Assembly: GCA_943913335.1 (NCBI GenBank)
Contig: CALTXS010000022.1
Coordinates: 1 to 9,166 of the forward strand
Source of the DNA: an uncultured Lysobacter sp.
Lineage (GTDB): Bacteria; Pseudomonadota; Gammaproteobacteria; Xanthomonadales; Xanthomonadaceae
Length of the DNA stretch: 9,166 bases
Direction of reading: 5' to 3'
This document shows positions 1-4,534 of this stretch, one piece after another. The position numbers and the translations under genes are program-made. Positions within the stretch are counted from its first letter, which is position 1; each line of letters opens with the position of its first letter. A model generated the notes under the pieces. That model saw nothing but the letters and a program-made list of their open reading frames with translations, was not told the origin of the DNA and searched no databases.

Positions 1-1019
1 GCATCGACGGCAACCTCATTGGCCGCATTGAGAATCGTCGGTGCAGTCCCACCGGCACGCAACGCTGCGAAGGCATGCGGCAGACAGGTGAATGTATCCA
101 GGTCGGGCGGTTCAAAGGTCAGCTGTCCGCCTTGCGCCAGTAAATCCAGACCGCCAACACCGGATGCAACCCGTGAGGGCCAGGCAAAACCGACGGCCAG
201 CGCGGTGCGCATATCGGGCAGACCGAGTTGAGCCATGGTCGAGCCATCGACAAATTCCACCAGCGAATGCACCAGGGATTGCGGGTGCACCAGTACGTCA
301 ATTTGCGCAGGTGGCAGCGCGAACAGATGGTGGGCCTCGATCACTTCAAGGCCTTTGTTCATCAGTGTGGCGGAGTCGACAGAAATCTTGCGGCCCATCG
401 ACCATTTGGGATGTTTGACGGCCTGCTCGGGTGTGATGGTAGCGAGATCCGCTTTGGTGCGACCACGGAACGGTCCACCTGATGCCGTTAGTGTGACCTT
501 GGCAACCTGGTCGGGCGCATTGCACGATGCCAGACACTGAAACACCGCGTTGTGCTCGCTGTCGATCGGCACAATCGTCGCCCCACCTTGACGGGCGGCC
601 TGCATCAGCAGCTCACCGGCAACGACCAGCGATTCCTTGTTGGCCAGCAGAAGGCGCTTGCCGGCACGTGCAGCAGCAAGGGTGCTGTTCAATCCCGCGG
701 CTCCGACGATGGCGGCGACTACCGTGTCGCAGTGATCGGATGCGACCAGGCTGCACAGATCCGCATCGCCTGCGACGGCGACGGTGGAACTCAGTCCATG
801 GTGATCCAATGCCTGCTGCAGGGCCGACAGTAAGTACGGATCGGCGATGTGCGCAAAGCGCGGGCGGAACTCCAGACACAAGTCGGCCAGCTCCTGTATG
901 CGCGTTCCAGCCGACAGCAGAGCGACACGTAAAGTGTCAGGATGGCGGCGACAAATATCGAGCGCCGAGGCGCCGATGGAACCGGTGGCGCCGAGCACCG
1001 CAATGCGTTGCGATTGCAT
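1..1019 (-). CDS. dxr: 1-deoxy-D-xylulose 5-phosphate reductoisomerase, 3' end cut by window edge
   Basis: Converts 1-deoxy-D-xylulose 5-phosphate to 2-C-methyl-D-erythritol 4-phosphate with NADPH and a divalent metal, the committed step of the cytosolic MEP isoprenoid pathway. I translated 339 open codons from the ATG at 1019-1017 to the left edge; the family is usually near 400 residues, so about 60 C-terminal residues are missing. Visible hallmarks are the NADPH-binding GATGSIG (10-16), ANKESLV (125-131), the metal ligands in PIDSEHNA (Asp152, Glu154) and NKGLE (Glu224), ASGGPF (178-183), HPKWSMGRK (202-210), [12 protein letters not shown] (244-255) and NAANEVAV (330-337). The start lies 2 nt beyond the cdsA stop and has no strong Shine-Dalgarno sequence, so it is probably translationally coupled to cdsA. 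Its product feeds the undecaprenyl chain made by UppS two genes upstream. Identification is secure. Confidence 0.97.
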   Translation of the reverse strand, partial: MQSQRIAVLGATGSIGASALDICRRHPDTLRVALLSAGTRIQELADLCLEFRPRFAHIADPYLLSALQQALDHHGLSSTVAVAGDADLCSLVASDHCDTVVAAIVGAAGLNSTLAAARAGKRLLLANKESLVVAGELLMQAARQGGATIVPIDSEHNAVFQCLASCNAPDQVAKVTLTASGGPFRGRTKADLATITPEQAVKHPKWSMGRKISVDSATLMNKGLEVIEAHHLFALPPAQIDVLVHPQSLVHSLVEFVDGSTMAQLGLPDMRTALAVGFAWPSRVASGVGGLDLLAQGGQLTFEPPDLDTFTCLPHAFAALRAGGTAPTILNAANEVAVD

Positions 1020-1021
1020 GA

Positions 1022-1855
1022 TCAGAAGCCCAGCAGGGCCTTGCACAAGGCAAATATCGGCATGGCAGCCAGCACGCCATCAACGCGATCGAGCACGCCA
1101 CCATGGCCCGGAATCACGTTGCCGGAATCCTTGGCGCCGATCTGACGTTTGAGCAGGCTCTCGACCAGATCGCCGATTACGGAGTAGGCGCCGGCAATCA
1201 ACAGAGCCAGCGCCACCTTGGGCACCTGTGCTGCGGTCATGCCTGCAAACAGCGCAAATAGCAGGCCCACTGCGATGCACGCAACCAGACCGCCGATCAG
1301 GCCTTCGATCGTTTTATTGGGGCTGATGTTCGGCGCCAGTTTGCGTTTGCCCAGGTACTTGCCGGCAAAGTACGCACCGGTATCAGCAGACCAGACGCTG
1401 ACTAGAGCAGCCAGCAGCCATTGACGACCCATGGGCTCACTGCCATGAATCCATGCCATAGCCGCCCAGGCGCCTAAGGTGGCGATCGAGCCGACCAGTA
1501 GCTTGCCGACGCGTGCCCAGCTGTGGTGATTGGTACCGATGTGCCGGAAGCGGAACCACAATGGCGAGACCACCCACCAGATGGCTGCGAACAGAACGAA
1601 CAGCTCGAACAGCGCTGTCGAGTTACCGGCATCTGTGCGCGAGGACCACACCATGGCAGTCATGACCGCAAGATTGGCGGCAACCAGCAGCGAACGCGAC
1701 AGGGTGTCCGTCACTTCCGACAAGGTGAACCATTCCCACAAGCCAACCGCGAGAACAACCGCCACCAAGGCAATGAACCATGGCGTCGGTACCAGCAGGA
1801 TCAGTGCGATGGCGACCGGCGTCATCAACAGCGCGGAGAGTATACGTTGCTTCAT
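1022..1855 (-). CDS. cdsA: Phosphatidate cytidylyltransferase (CDP-diglyceride synthase)
   Basis: An inner-membrane enzyme that makes CDP-diacylglycerol from phosphatidate and CTP, the precursor of all bacterial phospholipid head groups. The protein is mostly hydrophobic helices; the first begins almost at once ([18 protein letters not shown]). The CDP-alcohol signature is intact near residues 233-260 ([13 protein letters not shown], then [11 protein letters not shown]), as is the upstream [16 protein letters not shown] and ISPNKTIEG region near 158-185. I chose the ATG at 1855-1853 (277 residues), where the protein starts [10 protein letters not shown] as in many CdsA proteins and sits 10 nt after the uppS stop. 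A GTG at 1879-1877 in the same frame would add eight polar residues (285 residues) and overlap the end of uppS by 14 nt. Neither start has a clear Shine-Dalgarno sequence. The gene is followed within 2 nt by dxr. Confidence 0.96.
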   Translation of the reverse strand: MKQRILSALLMTPVAIALILLVPTPWFIALVAVVLAVGLWEWFTLSEVTDTLSRSLLVAANLAVMTAMVWSSRTDAGNSTALFELFVLFAAIWWVVSPLWFRFRHIGTNHHSWARVGKLLVGSIATLGAWAAMAWIHGSEPMGRQWLLAALVSVWSADTGAYFAGKYLGKRKLAPNISPNKTIEGLIGGLVACIAVGLLFALFAGMTAAQVPKVALALLIAGAYSVIGDLVESLLKRQIGAKDSGNVIPGHGGVLDRVDGVLAAMPIFALCKALLGF

Positions 1856-1865
1856 GTTGAATGAC

Positions 1866-2609
1866 TCATTGAATTTCACCTCGGGCCTGTTCCCCGGTTA
1901 GCCCATAGCGGCGCTCACGCTTGGCGAAGTCATCGAGTGCATGCTGCAGGAGTTGCTCGTCGACTTCGGGCCACAGGGCTTCGGTAAACCAAAACTCAGT
2001 GTAGGCCATTTGCCAAAGGAGAAAATTAGAGATGCGACAGTCACCACCGGTACGAATCAGCAGGTCCGGTGCGGGCAGGTCGGCGAGCGCGGTCTGCTGA
2101 CCGAATAAATCTTCAGTGATGTCATTTAGCGCGAGTACGCCCTGCTGAACCTGCAGGGCCAAGGTGCGTGCGGCATTGACGATGTCACCACGGCCGCCGT
2201 AACTGGCCGCAATGTTCAGATGCAGACGCGAATTGACTGCTGTGCGCTGCTCAGCCAACTCCATGCGTTCGCGAATTGCCACACTAAAACGCTGACGTTC
2301 ACCGATAAAACGAACGCGAATGCCGCGCTCGATCATACTCGGCAATTCGCTATCCAATGCCTGCAAAAACAGCTTCATGAGGCCGTTGACTTCATCGGCC
2401 GGTCGGCCCCAGTTTTCACTGGAGAACGCATACAGGGTGAGGGCACCAATGCCGCGCGCTAAACAGAAATCAATGCAGCGATTGGCCGCATGCGCACCGG
2501 CACGATGTCCTAGCAGGCGCGGACGGCGACGACGCTGAGCCCAACGCCCGTTGCCGTCCATGATGACGGCGAGATGTTGCGGAACTCTTGCGGCGGAATC
2601 GGAATCCAT
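1866..2609 (-). CDS. uppS: (2E,6E)-farnesyl-diphosphate-specific ditrans,polycis-undecaprenyl-diphosphate synthase
   Basis: A cytosolic, membrane-associated cis-prenyltransferase that adds eight isopentenyl units to farnesyl diphosphate, giving the C55 lipid carrier for peptidoglycan and surface polysaccharides. The catalytic-Asp motif MDGNGRW (Asp18) opens the protein, followed by GHRAGAHAANR, LTLYAFSSENWGRP, NIAASYGGRGDIV, LLIRTGGDCRISNFLLWQ and YTEFWFTEALWPEVDE, all family hallmarks. From the ATG at 2609-2607 the protein is 247 residues, about the usual length. A TTG four codons upstream (2621-2619) is possible but less likely. The gene starts 19 nt after the frr stop with no strong ribosome-binding site, and its own stop lies 10 nt before the preferred cdsA ATG. 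Identification is secure; only the exact start is uncertain. Confidence 0.96.
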   Translation of the reverse strand: MDSDSAARVPQHLAVIMDGNGRWAQRRRRPRLLGHRAGAHAANRCIDFCLARGIGALTLYAFSSENWGRPADEVNGLMKLFLQALDSELPSMIERGIRVRFIGERQRFSVAIRERMELAEQRTAVNSRLHLNIAASYGGRGDIVNAARTLALQVQQGVLALNDITEDLFGQQTALADLPAPDLLIRTGGDCRISNFLLWQMAYTEFWFTEALWPEVDEQLLQHALDDFAKRERRYGLTGEQARGEIQ

Positions 2610-2628
2610 GCAGACGTGCAATCTGAAA

Positions 2629-3186
2629 TCAGACTGCCATCAGTTCCTGTTCTTTCGCCTTGACGACTTCGTCAATTTCTTTGATCGCGCCGTCGGTCAG
2701 CTTTTGGATGTCATCTTCGGCACGACGCACTTCGTCTTCGGTCACGGTCTTTTCTTTGAGAAGATCCTTGACGGAGCTGTTGGCATCGCGACGGATATTA
2801 CGGATGGCAACCTTGGCATCCTCACCACCCGAATGGACGTGCTTGGACAGCTCCTTGCGGCGTTCCTCGGTCAGCGGGGGCAGATTGATACGAATGGTCA
2901 TACCGGCCGTAGTCGGGTTCAGACCCAGGTCCGAATTGATGATGGCCTTTTCGATGGCACTGACCATTTGCTTTTCCCACGGGGAGATCGTCAGGCTGCG
3001 CGCATCGCTCACCGACACGCTGGCCACCTGATTCAGCGGCATTTCGGATCCGTGGTAATCGATACGCAAGTGATCGACGATGGCAGTGCTGGCGCGACCG
3101 GTGCGCAGCTTGGTCAGCTCCTGGCGGAAGGCCTCAACCGACTTCTTCATGCGGTTTTGGGCGTCGGCTTTAATATCGTTGATCAT
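2629..3186 (-). CDS. frr: Ribosome recycling factor
   Basis: Acts with EF-G after termination to split the post-termination ribosome so its subunits can be reused; it is essential and cytosolic. At 185 residues it has exactly the classic length. It begins MINDIKADAQNRMKKS, continues with LRTGRAS (27-33), the domain II segment, the PPLTEERRKEL hinge region (103-113) and the conserved IRNIRRDAN containing Arg132, and ends in a long charged helix. The ATG at 3186-3184 is preceded by AGGA with an 8-nt spacer, a good ribosome-binding site. It is the second gene of the pyrH cluster, 75 nt downstream of pyrH. A perfect TATAAT lies 33 nt upstream of its start, so it may have its own promoter as well as pyrH read-through. 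Confidence 0.98.
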   Translation of the reverse strand: MINDIKADAQNRMKKSVEAFRQELTKLRTGRASTAIVDHLRIDYHGSEMPLNQVASVSVSDARSLTISPWEKQMVSAIEKAIINSDLGLNPTTAGMTIRINLPPLTEERRKELSKHVHSGGEDAKVAIRNIRRDANSSVKDLLKEKTVTEDEVRRAEDDIQKLTDGAIKEIDEVVKAKEQELMAV

Positions 3187-3219
3187 GCGGTAAATCCTGC
3201 GTTGGCGCGGTAACGGGGC

Positions 3220-3225
3220 ATTATA
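3220..3225 (-). promoter_or_regulatory. Candidate -10 element of an frr promoter
   Basis: On the minus strand the pyrH-frr gap contains GGGTATAATGCCCC, a perfect TATAAT. The distance to the frr ATG would give an RNA leader of roughly 25-30 nt. At the normal 16-18 nt spacing upstream the -35 position reads about GCAGTC, which is poor, and there is no exact TG extension of the -10. The call rests on the hexamer alone. frr is known to have its own promoter in some bacteria, which makes this plausible. Confidence 0.4.
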
Positions 3226-3261
3226 CCCAATCCCGCAACGGGGACTGCCGCGCGCTGTTTT

Positions 3262-3978
3262 TCAGTTATGGACCAAGGTGCCGATCGGCGCGCCCTTGAT
3301 GATCTTCAGCAAGGTGCCCGGCTCATCCATGTCAAAAATGCGCAGCGGCAAATCGGAATCGCGCGCCAGTGCAAAGGCCGTCGTGTCCATGACCTGTAAA
3401 TTGCGGCGAATCGTTTCCTCATAGGTTAGCGACTCAAAACGCGTGGCATCCGGGTACTTTTTCGGATCTTTGTCGTAGACGCCGTCGACCTTGGTGGCCT
3501 TGAGCAGCAGATCCGCACTGATTTCGATGGCGCGCAGGGCCGCACCGCTGTCGGTCGTAAAGAACGGGCTACCGGTGCCGGCAGCAAAAATCACGATGCG
3601 ACCTTTTTCCAGGTGCCGGATGGCACGGCGGCGAATAAAGTCTTCGCATACGTCATTAATCTTGATGGCGCTCATTACACGCGCCTTGGCGCCGAGCTTC
3701 TCGACGGCATCCTGCATGGCCAGGGCATTGATGACGGTTGCGAGCATGCCCATGTGATCGCCGGTCACGCGATCCATACCACCTGCTGCCAAGCCCGCAC
3801 CGCGGAAGATGTTGCCGCCGCCGATCACAACGGCGATCTCGACACCGGCCTGCTGGGCCTCAACGACCTCTGCGGCGAGCCGATGGATGACCTTGGGGTC
3901 AATGCCGTAGTCCTCGGATCCCATCAGCGCCTCACCTGAAAGCTTGAGCAGAATACGGCGATAGGCGAGGTCGGACAT
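3262..3978 (-). CDS. pyrH: Uridylate kinase (UMP kinase)
   Basis: Phosphorylates UMP to UDP with ATP, the step that opens the pyrimidine nucleotide pool for RNA and UDP-sugar synthesis; the bacterial enzyme is a hexamer of the amino-acid-kinase fold. It is 238 residues, normal for the family. Motifs seen are LLKLSGEAL (10-18), [62 protein letters not shown] and the C-terminal [12 protein letters not shown] chose the ATG at 3978-3976 because it starts [15 protein letters not shown] like its homologues and has AAGGA with a 7-nt spacer. The frame stays open 51 codons further upstream, but that extension matches no family feature. It is the first gene of the minus-strand cluster here, because tsf, its usual upstream neighbour, is about 4.7 kb away behind a terminator. 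Confidence 0.97.
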   Translation of the reverse strand: MSDLAYRRILLKLSGEALMGSEDYGIDPKVIHRLAAEVVEAQQAGVEIAVVIGGGNIFRGAGLAAGGMDRVTGDHMGMLATVINALAMQDAVEKLGAKARVMSAIKINDVCEDFIRRRAIRHLEKGRIVIFAAGTGSPFFTTDSGAALRAIEISADLLLKATKVDGVYDKDPKKYPDATRFESLTYEETIRRNLQVMDTTAFALARDSDLPLRIFDMDEPGTLLKIIKGAPIGTLVHN

Positions 3979-4009
3979 GGGGCATTCCTTGGATGGTGCG
4001 GGCGCCGAT

Positions 4010-4038
4010 AGTATGGACTCCAGCTGAATTTTGCGCAA
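4010..4038 (-). promoter_or_regulatory. Candidate sigma70-type promoter of pyrH
   Basis: On the minus strand TTGCGC (4038-4033) and CATACT (4015-4010) are 17 bp apart and match the -35 and -10 consensus at 3/6 and 4/6 positions. Transcription would start near 4003 and leave a leader of about 25 nt before the pyrH ATG. The -35 box is one half of the palindrome at 4033-4046. pyrH needs its own promoter because it is cut off from tsf. This is a prediction by eye only. Confidence 0.35.
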
Positions 4039-4046
4039 CGTTGCGC
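4033..4046. repeat. Perfect 14-bp palindrome GCGCAACGTTGCGC (possible operator)
   Basis: This exact self-complementary sequence lies upstream of pyrH and overlaps its predicted -35 box. A further GCAAC at 4050-4054 can pair with the right half (GTTGC at 4040-4044), so the RNA could also form a small hairpin with a 5-nt loop. A perfect palindrome over a -35 box is the geometry of a repressor site, but I recognise no specific regulator. Confidence 0.4.
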
Positions 4047-4116
4047 GAAGCAACATGGCGAGTGAAGGTTTCAATTTGATGTGCAAGTGCACAAGAGCAT
4101 GACTTTGGTCATTTTC

Positions 4117-4132
4117 AGTGATCGGCATCACA
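4117..4132. promoter_or_regulatory. CRP/Clp-like binding site in the divergent promoter region
   Basis: AGTGATCGGCATCACA reads TGTGA-N6-TCACT on the minus strand, one base from the TGTGA-N6-TCACA consensus of the CRP family. In Xanthomonadales the CRP homologue Clp recognises the same consensus. The site is centred near 4124.5, between pyrH and the receptor gene. If the receptor transcript starts near 4185, the centre falls near -61, a class I activator position. Glucose- or cyclic-di-GMP-linked control of the receptor is inferred, not shown. Confidence 0.45.
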
Positions 4133-4172
4133 GAAATTAAATGAAAAAAGATTAACCCGTTGCTTACGGATT

Positions 4173-4178
4173 TTTAAC
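4173..4178 (+). promoter_or_regulatory. Weak candidate -10 element for the receptor gene
   Basis: TTTAAC within GATTTTTAACG is the best-placed AT-rich hexamer between the CRP-like site and the leader hairpins. No good -35 accompanies it, as would be expected of an activator-dependent promoter. A start near 4185 would give a leader of about 77 nt beginning at the first GGGTTC repeat. A second weak option is TTCTGA (4205-4210) with AAAAAT (4228-4233) at a 17-bp spacing. Neither is convincing alone. Confidence 0.2.
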
Positions 4179-4183
4179 GACGT

Positions 4184-4255
4184 GGGTTCGATGGAACCGC
4201 CGAATTCTGAAGGCGGGGTTCAGTTTCAAAAATATCTCCACATTTCAAGGGACCC
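4184..4255 (+). promoter_or_regulatory. Structured 5' leader of the receptor gene with alternative stems
   Basis: Stem A pairs GGTTC (4185-4189) with GAACC (4194-4198) around a 4-nt loop. Stem B pairs GAACCGCC (4194-4201) with GGCGGGGTTC (4212-4221), with a 2-nt bulge. They share GAACC, so they exclude each other. The exact repeat GGGTTC (4184-4189 and 4216-4221) can also pair with GGACCC (4250-4255; five Watson-Crick pairs plus one U-G), which overlaps the AAGGGA ribosome-binding site at 4247-4252. No U-tract follows stem B, so it is not a standard terminator. Pairing is seen in the sequence; a regulatory role is inferred. Confidence 0.35.
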
Positions 4256-4261
4256 AACAGC

Positions 4262-4501
4262 GTGTCAAAGTCCATTAATCGAGCCCTTCGCCATAGCGCC
4301 TTGGCTGCAGCCCTGGGCATGTGCCTCGCCTCCACGGCGCTTGCCCAGTCCAACACCACCGGTACCGTGTACGGTACGGCGGAACCGGGCACGACCGTCA
4401 CCATCCAGAACGACTCAGGCCTGCAACGCAACGTTGTTGTCGGTACGGATGGTCGTTACCGCGTCGGTTCGTTGCCGGTCGGTAACTACTCAGTCACGTA
4501 A
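4262..4501 (+). CDS. N-terminal fragment of the receptor: signal peptide plus regulatory-like domain
   Basis: This 79-residue frame starts at GTG 4262 behind AAGGGA with a 9-nt spacer. A charged start (MSKSINRALRH), a hydrophobic core (SALAAALGMCLAST) and an ALA cleavage site give a Sec signal peptide cut after residue 28. The mature 51 residues (SNTTGTVYGTAEPGTTVTI... SLPVGNYSVT) look like the start of a CarbopepD_reg-type beta-sandwich. The frame ends at the TAA that interrupts the receptor. Without read-through the product would be a short secreted peptide lacking plug and barrel. Cys21 is not a lipobox cysteine because Met precedes it. I regard this as part of the receptor gene rather than an independent gene. 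Confidence 0.6.
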   Translation: MSKSINRALRHSALAAALGMCLASTALAQSNTTGTVYGTAEPGTTVTIQNDSGLQRNVVVGTDGRYRVGSLPVGNYSVT

Positions 4502-4534
4502 GACAAGACCACCGAACCTCGCACTGTTACCGTC

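Noticed and set aside
2551..3213. Plus-strand frame of 220 codons opposite frr and uppS
   Set aside because: It is a complement shadow of two well-identified conserved genes and resembles no known protein.
3979..4131. N-terminal extension of pyrH by 51 codons
   Set aside because: The added residues match no UMP kinase feature, run through the predicted promoter and palindrome, and the downstream ATG has a good ribosome-binding site and the family N terminus.
4194..4221. GC-rich hairpin in the receptor leader as an intrinsic terminator
   Set aside because: The stem has a 2-nt bulge and is followed by AGTTTCAAAAAT rather than a T run.
4262..4345. Lipoprotein signal peptide at Cys21 of the receptor N terminus
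   Set aside because: Met precedes the cysteine, which does not fit a lipobox, and an ALA signal-peptidase I site follows a few residues later.
4499..4501. Reassigned stop codon or selenocysteine-type recoding
   Set aside because: TAA also ends the same receptor gene, so it is used as a normal stop here; TAA is not a selenocysteine or pyrrolysine codon, and no dedicated recoding hairpin was recognised downstream.
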